This document shows positions 33,487 through 42,360 of a stretch of 64,000 bases of DNA, piece after piece (within the stretch, counting starts at the first letter, position 1; each line of letters begins with the position of its first letter). This DNA is from Alteribacillus sp. YIM 98480 (GTDB taxonomy: Bacteria > Bacillota > Bacilli > Bacillales > Marinococcaceae), in the NCBI RefSeq assembly GCF_009765375.1, contig NZ_VTOK01000002.1:186001-250000 (forward strand). The letters are read 5' to 3'. Below the pieces are notes generated by a model that made no database searches, was not told the origin of the DNA, and worked only from the letters and a program-made list of their open reading frames with translations. The position numbers and the translations under genes were made by a program.

Positions 33487-34575
33487 ATGACAGATAAAGA
33501 CTATATGAAGCTGGCTTTACAAATGGCCCATTCTACAAAAGGGCAGACGTCCCCTAATCCTGTAGTTGGAGCTATTGTTGTAAAAGATGGAAGAGTTGCC
33601 GGTATGGGCGCGCATTTAAAAGCTGGTACAGAACATGCAGAAGTCCTTGCATTGAATATGGCAGGCAGTGATGCAGAAGGCGCAACCATTTATGTTACTC
33701 TTGAGCCTTGCAGTCATTTTGGAAAAACACCGCCATGTGCTGATTTAATAATAGATAAAAAAATAAATCGGGCTGTTGTGGCAACACTAGATCCAAATCC
33801 TCAAGTATCTGGAAATGGTGTTGGAAAATTAAAAAAAGCAGGAATAGAAGTGACAGTAGGGGTGGAAAAAGAAGAAGCAGATTGGCTGAACCGGCATTTT
33901 TTTCATTATATCCGGACAGGACTACCATACGTAACCTTAAAATCAGCAGCTTCACTAGATGGAAAGACAGCAACTTATACAGGTGAAAGCCAGTGGATTA
34001 CAGGACCTAGTGCACGTGAAGACGGACACGTTTTGCGTCATGAACATGACGCTATATTAGTTGGTATCGGTACGGTATTAAAAGATAATCCGTCCCTTAC
34101 AGTAAGAACGTCTAATGGCGGTATACAACCAGTAAGAATAATACTCGACCACCGATTAAGAATACCTCTTACATCGAAATTGCTAACTGATAAGCAAGCT
34201 CCCACTTGGATTTTTTGTTCAAAAGAAGCTGACAGCGCCAAAATAAAACGCTTGGAGAAGGCGGGGGCTGAGGTAATACCGGTTCATTCAAAAATTGAGG
34301 CGGGGGAAGTACTGCAAATATTGGGGAATCGAAAGCTTCAATCTGTTTATGTAGAAGGCGGCGCAGCCGTTCACGGAAGCTTTTTAGAAGCAAAAGCTTT
34401 CCAAGAAATTGTTTGTTACATTGCACCTAAATTAATCGGAGGTGCAAGTGCTCCTACCGTGATAGGAGGAACAGGATTTTCTTCGATGTCACAAGTGCCT
34501 GAACTAGATGTAATTTCATTAGAACAGCTAGAGTCAGACATTAAAATGGTAGCAGTTCCCAAAAATAAGGAGTGA
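33487..34575 (+). CDS. ribD: Bifunctional riboflavin deaminase/reductase RibD
   Basis: A 362-residue two-domain enzyme. The deaminase (1-145) has zinc ligands in EHAEVLAL and EPCSHFGKTPPC. The reductase (150-362) begins PYVTLKSAASLDGKTA and has VEGGAAVHGSFL near residue 288. It performs the second and third steps from GTP to riboflavin. It is the first gene after the FMN riboswitch, and its stop overlaps the region of the next start. B. subtilis name ribG/ribD. Confidence 0.95.
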   Translation: MTDKDYMKLALQMAHSTKGQTSPNPVVGAIVVKDGRVAGMGAHLKAGTEHAEVLALNMAGSDAEGATIYVTLEPCSHFGKTPPCADLIIDKKINRAVVATLDPNPQVSGNGVGKLKKAGIEVTVGVEKEEADWLNRHFFHYIRTGLPYVTLKSAASLDGKTATYTGESQWITGPSAREDGHVLRHEHDAILVGIGTVLKDNPSLTVRTSNGGIQPVRIILDHRLRIPLTSKLLTDKQAPTWIFCSKEADSAKIKRLEKAGAEVIPVHSKIEAGEVLQILGNRKLQSVYVEGGAAVHGSFLEAKAFQEIVCYIAPKLIGGASAPTVIGGTGFSSMSQVPELDVISLEQLESDIKMVAVPKNKE

Positions 34576-34580
34576 CTGAA

Positions 34581-35231
34581 TTGTTTACAGGGATTATAGA
34601 AGAAAAAGCCGCTATTAAAAAAATCGAGGAAACCGATGAGGCTATGATTTTAACCATTGAAGCTAACACTATTATGGATGGTATACGTCTTGGTGACAGT
34701 ATTTCAGTTAACGGTGTGTGTTTAACGGTTACTTCCTTCCAATCAAATTATTTCACTGTGGATGTTATGCCTGAAACAATAAAATCCACCAGTTTAAGGA
34801 TGCTCTCAGAAGGGGCTAAAGTAAATCTTGAACGGGCAATGTCTTTTGATGGCAGATTTGGAGGACATTTTGTTACAGGGCATGTTGACACAACGGGTAC
34901 GATCCGTTCCATTACTCCATACGAAAATGCTTATTATATTGATATTGAGCTTCCTAGACAGATCATGACATACGTCATGGTGAAAGGATCAGTCGCAGTG
35001 GATGGTATAAGCCTGACTGTATTTGGAGCTGATGATGAAAATAGCATTTTAACTATTTCCATTATTCCCCACACGTGGCAAGAAACGATTTTAAGTGATA
35101 AAAAGATCGGAGACCCTGTGAATATTGAAGCAGATATGCTGATGAAATATACTGAAAAATTGTTAAATACCCGTCAAAAAACAACTGAAAATATAACGGC
35201 GGAAACATTAAAAGATAATGGTTTTATGTAA
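34581..35231 (+). CDS. ribE: Riboflavin synthase (alpha subunit)
   Basis: A 216-residue trimeric enzyme that dismutates two lumazines to riboflavin. It has two similar barrel halves: the first starts FTGIIEEKAAI and has SISVNGVCLTVT, the second has FVTGHVDTTGTI and VAVDGISLTV. The start is TTG 34581, giving the usual MFTGIIEE beginning, with AAGGAGTG ahead; GTG 34572 lies inside that site. Second gene of the rib operon. Confidence 0.95.
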   Translation: MFTGIIEEKAAIKKIEETDEAMILTIEANTIMDGIRLGDSISVNGVCLTVTSFQSNYFTVDVMPETIKSTSLRMLSEGAKVNLERAMSFDGRFGGHFVTGHVDTTGTIRSITPYENAYYIDIELPRQIMTYVMVKGSVAVDGISLTVFGADDENSILTISIIPHTWQETILSDKKIGDPVNIEADMLMKYTEKLLNTRQKTTENITAETLKDNGFM

Positions 35232-35261
35232 TAAACATTAGGGGAAAGAAGGGATGAAAAA

Positions 35262-36470
35262 ATGGCAGAGGACCGCGTGTTTGACCCAATCGAAGAAGCA
35301 ATATATGATTTGATGCAAGGTAAGGTAGTAATTGTGTGTGATGATGAAGATCGTGAAAATGAAGGTGACTTTGTGGCTCTTGCTGAAAAAGTGACACCAG
35401 AAACAATTAATTTTATGATTACACATGGTCGTGGACTTGTTTGTACTCCTATTTTGGAAAAAAGAGCTCAGGAATTAGAGCTTGTTCCAATGGTGGACCA
35501 TAATACAGACCCCCATGGAACTGCCTTTACAGTGAGTGTAGACCACAATTCTACGACTACTGGAATTTCTGCTCATGAACGGGCAGATACGATTAAGGCA
35601 TTACTGCATCCGGAGAGTAAAAGCCATGATTTCAAACGGCCGGGTCATGTCTTTCCTTTAGTAGCAAAAAATGGCGGTGTCCTTCGAAGAGCAGGTCACA
35701 CAGAGGCGGCTATCGATCTAGCTAGATTAGCAGGCTCTGAACCAGCAGGCGTTATTTGCGAAATTATTAAAGATAATGGAGAAATGGCAAGAGTACCAGA
35801 TTTAAAAGTAATTGCAGATAAGCACGATTTAAAAATGGTAACTATAAAAGATCTCATTCAATACAGACATAAAAAGGATAAACTTGTCAAACGAGAAGCA
35901 GAAATTAAACTCCCTACCGACTATGGCGACTTTAAAGCGATTGGATATACATCTGTTGTTGATGATAAAGAAAGTATTGCTCTTGTGAAAGGACAGCTTC
36001 GCCCGAATGAACCGACACTTGTTCGTGTGCATTCAGAATGCTTGACTGGAGATGTATTTGGTTCCCATCGCTGTGACTGCGGACCTCAGCTTCAAGCTGC
36101 ATTGCAGCAAATTGAAAAAGAGGGAACCGGCATATTATTATATATGAGGCAAGAAGGACGCGGAATTGGCCTCATTAATAAAATGAAAGCTTATCAGCTT
36201 CAAGAAGAAGGGTATGATACAGTAGAAGCTAATGAAAAACTCGGGTTTAAACCTGACTTACGGGATTATGGAATAGGAGCTCAGGTTTTAAGAGACCTTG
36301 GTATATCTAAAATGAAGCTTCTTACAAATAATCCAAGAAAAATTACAGGACTAAAAGGATATGGTCTTGAAGTTGTCGAACGAGTAGCATTACAGCTTCC
36401 TTATAACAAGGAAAATGAAAGATATTTACGAACAAAGTATACTAAATTAGGACATATGCTTCATTTTTAA
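35262..36470 (+). CDS. ribBA: Bifunctional DHBP synthase / GTP cyclohydrolase II
   Basis: A 402-residue fusion supplying both riboflavin precursors. Residues 1-203 are 3,4-dihydroxy-2-butanone-4-phosphate synthase: [17 protein letters not shown] and [10 protein letters not shown], then [12 protein letters not shown]. Residues 204-402 are GTP cyclohydrolase [22 protein letters not shown] with zinc cysteines, and [10 protein letters not shown]. All catalytic features are present. It is third in the rib operon, 30 bases after ribE. Confidence 0.96.
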   Translation: MAEDRVFDPIEEAIYDLMQGKVVIVCDDEDRENEGDFVALAEKVTPETINFMITHGRGLVCTPILEKRAQELELVPMVDHNTDPHGTAFTVSVDHNSTTTGISAHERADTIKALLHPESKSHDFKRPGHVFPLVAKNGGVLRRAGHTEAAIDLARLAGSEPAGVICEIIKDNGEMARVPDLKVIADKHDLKMVTIKDLIQYRHKKDKLVKREAEIKLPTDYGDFKAIGYTSVVDDKESIALVKGQLRPNEPTLVRVHSECLTGDVFGSHRCDCGPQLQAALQQIEKEGTGILLYMRQEGRGIGLINKMKAYQLQEEGYDTVEANEKLGFKPDLRDYGIGAQVLRDLGISKMKLLTNNPRKITGLKGYGLEVVERVALQLPYNKENERYLRTKYTKLGHMLHF

Positions 36471-36541
36471 TTTAATGTACAGCTTGCTTTAACAACATTG
36501 TAGAACGAAAGTAGCTATTTAAAAAATAAAGGAGTTTGACA

Positions 36542-37015
36542 ATGGCAAATATTTATGAAGGAACCCTTGTAGGAACCGGTTTAAAAGTAGGGATTGCAGC
36601 AGGAAGATTTAATGAATTTATTACGAGTAAACTTGTAAGCGGAGCTGAAGATGCGTTAAAACGTCACGGATTGGATGAAACGGATATTGATGTCGCATGG
36701 GTACCTGGAGCTTTTGAAATTCCATATGCTGCAAAAAAAATGGCCGAAACCGGCAAATATGATGCAATTATTACGTTAGGAACGGTCATTAAAGGATCGA
36801 CACCACACTTTGATTATGTTTGCGGGGAAGTTGCAAAAGGGGTAGGAAACTTATCGTTAGAAAAAGGACTACCAGTCATTTTTGGTGTATTAACGACGAA
36901 TACCATTGAACAAGCCATAGAAAGAGCTGGGACAAAAGCAGGAAATAAAGGTGCAGAAGCAGCTTTAGCAGCAATTGAAATGGCGAATCTTGATAAAAAC
37001 ATAAAAAAAGAGTAG
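36542..37015 (+). CDS. ribH: 6,7-dimethyl-8-ribityllumazine synthase
   Basis: A 157-residue capsid-forming enzyme joining DHBP and the pyrimidine to lumazine. Key blocks: [46 protein letters not shown] with catalytic His near 89, and [14 protein letters not shown]. The start ATG 36542 gives the usual short N-terminus, after AAAGGAG. Last gene of the FMN-controlled set. Confidence 0.96.
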   Translation: MANIYEGTLVGTGLKVGIAAGRFNEFITSKLVSGAEDALKRHGLDETDIDVAWVPGAFEIPYAAKKMAETGKYDAIITLGTVIKGSTPHFDYVCGEVAKGVGNLSLEKGLPVIFGVLTTNTIEQAIERAGTKAGNKGAEAALAAIEMANLDKNIKKE

Positions 37016-37427
37016 ACTATAAATAACACATTTAAAACTCGACTTGCCGCCTTGTGCTACCGGCGGCATTCGTATGTGTTCTGTACTTAGAACGCTGTAG
37101 TTTTTCTTCTGCTGTTTACCAATAATTATAACGATTGAACAGGGAAATAAAAAAACATGACGGTTTATCTGTCATGTTTCTTCTATGTCATGTGGGATGG
37201 TATAAGCTTTTTACTCTTTATAAAAATAAATACTATAAAATTGGGCGAAATTTACCAAGAAATTTGTATAAAATATTGATATGGTTGGCGAAGATAAAAA
37301 GTGCAAAGAAATATTTTATTGCTCCGCAACCTCTTTTCATAAATATGATTTGAAGTATAATGAGAGAAAAGCAATTACAAATTATTGTTTGGCAATAAAC
37401 TTCTCTCAAAAATAAGGGATGATCAGT
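37016..37427. other. Gap between ribH and ribT
   Basis: Contains a GCCGCC/GGCGGC hairpin at 37047-37071 without a T run, a better terminator at 37151-37183, and AT-rich DNA ahead of ribT. The 72-codon frame at 37135 overlaps the terminator and lacks a ribosome site, so I do not call it. Confidence 0.55.
37151..37183 (+). terminator. Terminator after the rib operon
   Basis: AAACATGAC and GTCATGTTT are perfect complements around GGTTTATCT, then CTTCT. It separates ribH from ribT. Confidence 0.65.
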
Positions 37428-37811
37428 ATGTTTATTAAATTCAAATCAGCCTATAAAAAAATTGCCATGGGATTGCTCTCTTATATGCCTGAAGAAAAGG
37501 ACGTTAAGAAATTACAGGAAACAATAAGAAACTATGAAGAAAACGAACAGTGGCAGTTATATTTGTGGAAAGAAGCTGATGATATTATCGGTGTACTTGG
37601 TCTTTATTTTTATGAAGACAATACAGCGAGATTACAACACCTATGTGTAAATCCATCTTATCGGGATGAAGGAATCGGCAGAAAAATGGTGTTAACGATG
37701 AAAGAAAGATTAGATGGAGATCTTATTGGCTGTGATGAAACCATAGAGTTTTTAGGAGCATGTATAGAAGACAATGAAAAGAATAAACAAACAGATGAAG
37801 TGAGCGGGTAA
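37428..37811 (+). CDS. ribT: RibT-type GNAT acetyltransferase
   Basis: A 127-residue GNAT-fold protein. The acetyl-CoA loop is present as NPSYRDEGIGRKMV (R/Q-x-x-G-x-G/A variant), preceded by the TARLQHLCVNP strand. In B. subtilis ribT is the last rib-operon gene; its substrate is not firmly known. Here it lies 412 bases from ribH behind a likely terminator, so it may be expressed separately. ATG 37428 is chosen because AAGGGATGA lies ahead; ATG 37419 overlaps that site. Confidence 0.85.
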   Translation: MFIKFKSAYKKIAMGLLSYMPEEKDVKKLQETIRNYEENEQWQLYLWKEADDIIGVLGLYFYEDNTARLQHLCVNPSYRDEGIGRKMVLTMKERLDGDLIGCDETIEFLGACIEDNEKNKQTDEVSG

Positions 37812-37840
37812 GAGCAGGTTATTCCAAGCTTTTCATTATA

Positions 37841-37879
37841 AAAAAAGCTGTTCCGTAATTAACTCCGGGACAGCTTTTT
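37841..37879. terminator. Bidirectional terminator between ribT and ypuF
   Basis: AAAAAAGCTGTTCC and GGGACAGCTTTTTT pair with one G-T, giving T runs on both strands. It overlaps the last codons of the minus-strand gene. Confidence 0.9.
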
Positions 37880-38392
37880 TTGCTCTCTTAATAATTTCTG
37901 ATGAAGCCGTTCTTCTGTGACACTTGTCCGGTCTCGTAAAATATGACGGTGAATAATATACGGATCATCAAGGTCACTGTCAGCTAACCATGTTACTTGA
38001 TTCGCTTCGCATTCCTGTCTGCATTGTTCAATTAATGCTGTATCCGTAATAGGAAGGTTCATATCAGTGTAGCCCTTATGGAGTAAAAGGTCAGAAAGTC
38101 TTTCATCAATTAATTGAATTAATCGGCTTGTATCAAGACCTAACTGTTGTAGAGAAGTTTCATTTTCTTGTATTATACTCCGGGCATTTTGAAATGTTTT
38201 TCGAGCTCCGCGCCAATTTTCTCTTCTATGATGATAAAGGCCGACAGCCACTTGAATTAAACCTACCCAGTATTTGTCCCGATTTCGAACCTCTTTTTCT
38301 TTCCAATGTTCTTCAAGAATTTCGTGACATTCAAAAAAATCTCTATAACCATGAAATTGTATTAAATATTGAATGTATGCTTCAGGATACAT
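37859..38392 (-). CDS. ypuF: DUF309 family protein YpuF
   Basis: A 177-residue, mostly helical cytosolic protein. The DUF309 signature HGYRDFFECHEILEEHWK lies near residue 13, followed by GLIQVAVGLYHHRRENWRGA. Conserved His and Glu suggest a metal site. Function unknown. The start at 38392 has GAAGGT about 6 bases ahead; a longer version from 38434 is possible but lacks a site. It stands opposite ribT and scpA, as ypuF does next to ribT and scpA in B. subtilis. Confidence 0.88.
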   Translation of the reverse strand: MYPEAYIQYLIQFHGYRDFFECHEILEEHWKEKEVRNRDKYWVGLIQVAVGLYHHRRENWRGARKTFQNARSIIQENETSLQQLGLDTSRLIQLIDERLSDLLLHKGYTDMNLPITDTALIEQCRQECEANQVTWLADSDLDDPYIIHRHILRDRTSVTEERLHQKLLREQKKLSRS

Positions 38393-38573
38393 AGTCCGTA
38401 CCTTCTTTCCATACCGGTTTACTGTGCATAACATTTCCTAGTGTAACATATTCAAGAACGTAATATCTAATCTTACATAAAAAAATAGGTAACAGGATTT
38501 TAACAGTGTATATGGTATAATTTTTTCTAGAATCAGTACATAAGAATTATCGTTTACATTGCGGGGGTTAAAA

Positions 38574-39332
38574 ATGAAGCGTTACAACGTTAAAATCGAC
38601 AGCTTCGAGGGACCACTAGACCTTTTATTGCATTTAATTCATCAAGCAGAAGTTGATATTTATAATATACCGGTGGCTGTTATTACGGAACAATACTGTG
38701 AATATGTACAGACCATGCAGGAGCTTGAACTTGATGTTGCTAGTGAATATTTAGTTATGGCTGCGACATTGTTAGAAATTAAAAGCAAAATGCTTCTGCC
38801 GCAAGACTCAGAATATAGTGAAGAAGATCCTGTAGACATAGAAGAAGATCCGAGAGAAGAACTATTAAGCAGGCTAGTGAAGTATAAGAAATATAAAGAA
38901 GCTGCTTATCACTTAAAAGAAAAAGAAAAAGCAGCAAGCTCTTATTATGCTAAAGCTCCTACAGTACATCATCAAGATAACGATGATTCCTCGGAAAAAG
39001 AAAGTTCATTACCGGAAGGTTTAACTTTATTTGATATGCTTGAAGCTTATCAAAATCTGCAAAAAAGAATCCGAGTATCTTCTTCTCAAGTGACTACTGT
39101 TAAAGCGGAAGAAATTTCAATTGAAGAAAAAATGGAAGATATTGTACATATTTTAGAAAAAAAACAGGGAGAAATAAAATTTTATGACTTGTTTTTAACC
39201 CGTGAGAAGCCTCATATTGTCGCTACCTTTTTAGCCGTATTAGAGCTAATGAAACATAGGAAGGTAACATGTATACAAGCGGCTAATTTTGAAGATATCA
39301 AGGTGGAATATATAGAGGAGGCGGCTTATTAA
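38574..39332 (+). CDS. scpA: Segregation and condensation protein A
   Basis: A 252-residue kleisin that bridges Smc heads in the condensin complex. N-terminal DSFEGPLDLLLHLIHQAEVDIYNIPVA binds the Smc neck, the middle is an acidic linker (about 85-160), and the C-terminal winged helix includes IKFYDLFLTREKPHIVATFLA. The start is ATG 38574 after GGGGG; an in-frame upstream start at 38559 covers that site. Overlaps scpB by one base. Confidence 0.95.
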   Translation: MKRYNVKIDSFEGPLDLLLHLIHQAEVDIYNIPVAVITEQYCEYVQTMQELELDVASEYLVMAATLLEIKSKMLLPQDSEYSEEDPVDIEEDPREELLSRLVKYKKYKEAAYHLKEKEKAASSYYAKAPTVHHQDNDDSSEKESSLPEGLTLFDMLEAYQNLQKRIRVSSSQVTTVKAEEISIEEKMEDIVHILEKKQGEIKFYDLFLTREKPHIVATFLAVLELMKHRKVTCIQAANFEDIKVEYIEEAAY

Positions 39333-39898
39333 TGGAAGAATTAGAAATGCAAGCCGTAATAGAAGGCCTTTTATATGTTTGTGGAGATGAAGGTTTAAAA
39401 CTAGAAGAAGCAGCACGGACATTAGGTGTTTCAGAACAAGAAGCAGAGAAACAATTATCTGTTTGTAAAGACAGAATTCAGAACAATTTGCTAGGACTAG
39501 AGGTCAAAATAAATGGAAATAAATATCAGCTTGTAACAAATGAAAAAACAGCTCCATTTATTGAAGCGTTAGCATCTGTTCCGGAAAGAGGTAAATTGTC
39601 CCAGGCCTCTTTAGAAACGCTTGCAATTATAGCGTACAATCAACCCATTACAAGAACAGAAATTGATGATATACGTGGTGTGAAATCGGAAAAAGCGATT
39701 CAAACATTAATAAATAAAGTATTAATAACTGATTCTGGAAGAGCGCAAAGCATTGGCCGGCCAAAACTTTATAACACTACCGATCGATTTCTAGAATATT
39801 TTGATCTTTCCTCATTAGATGAGCTGCCAACTTTAGATGATGTAGAAGAGCATGATGTAACCGAAGAAGCTGACCTGTTTTTTGATGCTTTAAAATAG
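39332..39898 (+). CDS. scpB: Segregation and condensation protein B
   Basis: A 188-residue protein with two winged helices: AVIEGLLYVCGDEGLKLEE at the N-terminus and LSQASLETLAIIAYNQPITRTEIDDIRG in the middle, the ScpB signature. A ScpB dimer binds the ScpA linker in the Smc-ScpAB complex for chromosome segregation. The acidic tail (HDVTEEADLFFDAL) is typical. Start ATG 39332 overlaps the scpA stop. Confidence 0.95.
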   Translation: MEELEMQAVIEGLLYVCGDEGLKLEEAARTLGVSEQEAEKQLSVCKDRIQNNLLGLEVKINGNKYQLVTNEKTAPFIEALASVPERGKLSQASLETLAIIAYNQPITRTEIDDIRGVKSEKAIQTLINKVLITDSGRAQSIGRPKLYNTTDRFLEYFDLSSLDELPTLDDVEEHDVTEEADLFFDALK

Positions 39899-39909
39899 TT
39901 TTTGTCAAT

Positions 39910-39955
39910 AAAATCGCCTTAGCTGTTTATAAACATGAACAGAAGGCGATTTTTG
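39910..39955 (+). terminator. Terminator after scpB
   Basis: AAAATCGCCTT and AAGGCGATTTT pair over 11 bases; an inner CTGTTTATAAACATGAACAG adds a second pairing. Confidence 0.88.
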
Positions 39956-40042
39956 TATCCTTGCTGAACCAATCAGTGTTAGTAATGTACATGTAAATAG
40001 TTCACATGACTTGGAATACATATCATAACGGACAGCTCTCCA

Positions 40043-40735
40043 TTACGAATCATAAGTTTGAATAAATAAAGGAAACGAACCATTCCATTCTGCGTAAAGT
40101 ATTCGATTTATTTCAGGAATATTTCTTGAGTAAATATGCTGAAGGATTTGTTCTTTGGAAACGCTTGTTTCCATAATATTATCCTCTATCCATTCCCCAT
40201 CTAAAATAAGCGCCAATGGTAATTCAGGCTGTGGAGGAGATTCGGTCATCCACTGCTTATTTGTAGGGGTGGAAGCCTCCGAAGTTTTAAGTACATTAAC
40301 AGTGCCGTTTGCTTCTAATATAGCGTAGTGTACATCTTGCAGACTGAATACATCCCTATCTCTCAACAAATGCTGAAGCTGATTTAAATCGAGTTTATTT
40401 TTTTTCATTGCCTCATAATCAAGCTTTCCTTTTCTAATAACTATAGAAGGTTTACCTTCAAGCAGACTCCTCGTCTTCTTTTGTTTTTGAGTAATGGTTT
40501 CAATCGTGCCAATAAGCAATGCCCACAAAACTATGGCATAGAGGACGTAATGGAGGCCAATTTCTCGATCATATATAGCATTACCGACTAACTCACCAAG
40601 GACAAGGGCAGAGATGAAATCAAAAGGCGTTAACTGGTTAATCTGCGTTTTCCCAAGTATTTTCGTGATTACAAGCAAAGCAAAAAAACCAATAATTAGT
40701 TCAAAAGTTAAATGTAAAAAATTAGTAGATTGCAT
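40043..40735 (-). CDS. DUF421 membrane protein (YetF type)
   Basis: A 230-residue protein with three N-terminal membrane helices (8-90; ELIIGFFALLVITKILGKTQINQLTPFDFI is the family signature region) and a cytosolic alpha/beta domain (95-230) containing GKPSIVIRKGKLD, the DUF421 mark. YetF/YrbG/YkjA proteins are spore-associated in several bacilli, and DUF421 genes occur with YhcN lipoproteins in spoVA2-type operons. Here it lies 720 bases from such an operon but on the opposite strand. GGAGGAC precedes the start. Molecular role unknown. Confidence 0.88.
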   Translation of the reverse strand: MQSTNFLHLTFELIIGFFALLVITKILGKTQINQLTPFDFISALVLGELVGNAIYDREIGLHYVLYAIVLWALLIGTIETITQKQKKTRSLLEGKPSIVIRKGKLDYEAMKKNKLDLNQLQHLLRDRDVFSLQDVHYAILEANGTVNVLKTSEASTPTNKQWMTESPPQPELPLALILDGEWIEDNIMETSVSKEQILQHIYSRNIPEINRILYAEWNGSFPLFIQTYDS

Positions 40736-40834
40736 AGCTGTCCTCCTGTTGTCAGTTATGCTTTTTTTAGTATGGCTTATCTATAAATTATTACCCTTCT
40801 AAAAATAGTAATAATAAAATATCCCGCCTAGTTT

Positions 40835-41077
40835 TTAGAGGAAAAAGGCGAGATGACGATCGAGTTTATTTAATAGCTGCACTGAGGCTGAAGTAATCTG
40901 TTCTCTTTCACTAAAGCCCTTATTTGAATTTGCTCGAAAAACTTTTTTTATTTGACCATTAGAAGTTTTCCAAAATACTTCGACGTATTCATTGTAGTAA
41001 TTAAAAAACTCTTCCATCCCTTTTGCTTTTTCCGCAGTAAACGTTTTATAGATGGTTTCAATATTGTATGAAACCAT
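40835..41077 (-). CDS. Hypothetical protein, start uncertain
   Basis: I do not recognise it. The frame reads like real protein (EEFFNYYNEYVEVFWKTS, then a C-terminal LLNKLDRHLAFFL) and stays open upstream of ATG 41077 with plausible residues to about 41130, but no start codon with a ribosome site is found there. A competing frame on the same strand starts ATG 41136 and runs to 40948. Either the start is at 41077 without a good site, or one base was lost and the two frames were once one gene. No membrane part. Confidence 0.4.
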   Translation of the reverse strand: MVSYNIETIYKTFTAEKAKGMEEFFNYYNEYVEVFWKTSNGQIKKVFRANSNKGFSEREQITSASVQLLNKLDRHLAFFL

Positions 41078-41138
41078 TCCAGGAGTTTCTTCGATCGCTC
41101 TTGGATGGGGAGATTTTGTTTGTTTGTAAACAACATCT

Positions 41139-41345
41139 CTATTGCATATGAAGATGATGGCGCATTTCTTCTTTTAGCTCTTTATTATCCTGAATTTCTT
41201 TGTTTTTATGTAAAGTTTGCAGTTGTATTTCTAAATGTGCTTGGAGTTTTGCTATTTTTCTTACATGAAATAAAACAAATAACAAAATGGTGAAATTACA
41301 TCCTATAAATAGAGCCAGTAAACCATGTAAGGCAATGTCTTTCAT
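41139..41345 (-). CDS. Small single-span membrane protein (68 aa)
   Basis: Not recognised. One N-terminal helix (LLALFIGCNFTILLFVLF, residues 8-25) followed by a charged, coiled-coil-like part (QAHLEIQLQTLHKNKEIQDN). Start 41345 follows GGTGAT by about 5 bases; earlier in-frame ATGs at 41387 and 41357 lack sites. It is divergent from the YhcN-spoVAC-AD-AE operon and upstream of the uncertain frame at 40835, so both may share a transcript. Confidence 0.5.
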   Translation of the reverse strand: MKDIALHGLLALFIGCNFTILLFVLFHVRKIAKLQAHLEIQLQTLHKNKEIQDNKELKEEMRHHLHMQ

Positions 41346-41458
41346 AAAAATCACCATACCTTTCAAGTAAAAACCAAAAATTGACATACAAAGATGTAAA
41401 TAAAATAGATTACCCTATTTCATACTATAAAGGCAGGCATTGAGGGAGGAAAGAAAAA

Positions 41459-41881
41459 ATGCAAAAAAGTTCAGGATTAAAAGTGATATTATTGACGAGT
41501 ATTTTTTTGGTATATGCTGCAGGTTGTCAACAACATGAATCTCCTGAGCCAACACGTATTATTAATAAAGAAACGCATGAAGCAGAAGAGCTATTAGAAG
41601 AATTAGAACCAATAACAACAGCTGTTGCCATAACAAGCGGTAAAAAGTTATATGCCGCAGCAGAAGTGAAACAAATGGACAGATTTCAACTTGAATCAGT
41701 AAGAAAAACAGGTTATGACCGATTATCGAAACGATGGCCTGATTATAATATACATTTTTCTACAGATAAAAAAGCAATGCTGGAGTTGCAAAATTTAAAT
41801 AAAGATATGTCCGCTATAAAAATGAAGAAAAAAGAAAGGGAGCAGCGTTTAACTAAAATTGAAGAATTCATGAAAGGATAA
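41459..41881 (+). CDS. YhcN/YlaJ-family sporulation lipoprotein
   Basis: A 140-residue lipoprotein. Signal peptide ends in the lipobox YAAGC, Cys near residue 22. The rest is acidic then basic, with ITTAVAITSGKKLYAAAEVK matching the YhcN/YlaJ conserved core (AxVxxxxxxAYVAV-like) and a Lys/Glu-rich end. Members sit in the inner spore membrane and several affect germination. It is the first gene of an operon with spoVAC, spoVAD and spoVAE; the same lipoprotein heads the spoVA2 operons of other bacilli. RBS GGGAGGA precedes ATG 41459. Confidence 0.8.
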   Translation: MQKSSGLKVILLTSIFLVYAAGCQQHESPEPTRIINKETHEAEELLEELEPITTAVAITSGKKLYAAAEVKQMDRFQLESVRKTGYDRLSKRWPDYNIHFSTDKKAMLELQNLNKDMSAIKMKKKEREQRLTKIEEFMKG

Positions 41882-41892
41882 CGGTGGTTGTT

Positions 41893-42357
41893 ATGAGCCA
41901 GCAAAAAGAAGATTTAAAAACAACATATCAAAAATTTGCTTCTAAAGATGAACCTAAACGCCCGGTAGTAGCCAACTGTATTAAAGCATTTTTTATTGGA
42001 GGATTGATATGTATAGCAGGCCAGGCTATACAAAATTTCTTTTTATACAATTTTGATTTTAACGAGCAAACTGCAGGTAATCCAACGATAGCAGTATTAA
42101 TTTTAATTGCAGTATTACTTACAGGTTTTGGCATATACGATAAATTTGCACAGTTTGCTGGTGCTGGGTCAGCTGTACCCGTGACCGGATTTGCCAATGC
42201 CATGGCTAGTGCAGCCATTGAATACAGAACAGAAGGACCAGTTTTTGGGATCGGGTCCAATATGTTTAAATTAGCTGGCCCTGTTATTGTGTTTGGTACG
42301 ACGGCAGCGTTTGTTATTGCTCTTATTAAAACACTTTGGATACAGATTGGAGGATAA
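41893..42357 (+). CDS. spoVAC: Stage V sporulation protein AC
   Basis: A 154-residue membrane protein. After a short cytosolic head come NCIKAFFIGGLICIAGQAIQ and four helices, with GAGSAVPVTGFANAMASAA, the block shared with SpoVAE. SpoVAC forms a mechanosensitive channel through which dipicolinate moves. Start: ATG 41893 gives the usual MS- beginning; GTG 41884 with AAAGGATAA ahead is also possible. Followed 3 bases later by spoVAD. Confidence 0.92.
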   Translation: MSQQKEDLKTTYQKFASKDEPKRPVVANCIKAFFIGGLICIAGQAIQNFFLYNFDFNEQTAGNPTIAVLILIAVLLTGFGIYDKFAQFAGAGSAVPVTGFANAMASAAIEYRTEGPVFGIGSNMFKLAGPVIVFGTTAAFVIALIKTLWIQIGG

Positions 42358-42360
42358 AAA

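Noticed and set aside
37135-37353. 72-codon frame between ribH and ribT
   Set aside because: It overlaps the terminator hairpin, is very AT-rich and has no ribosome site.
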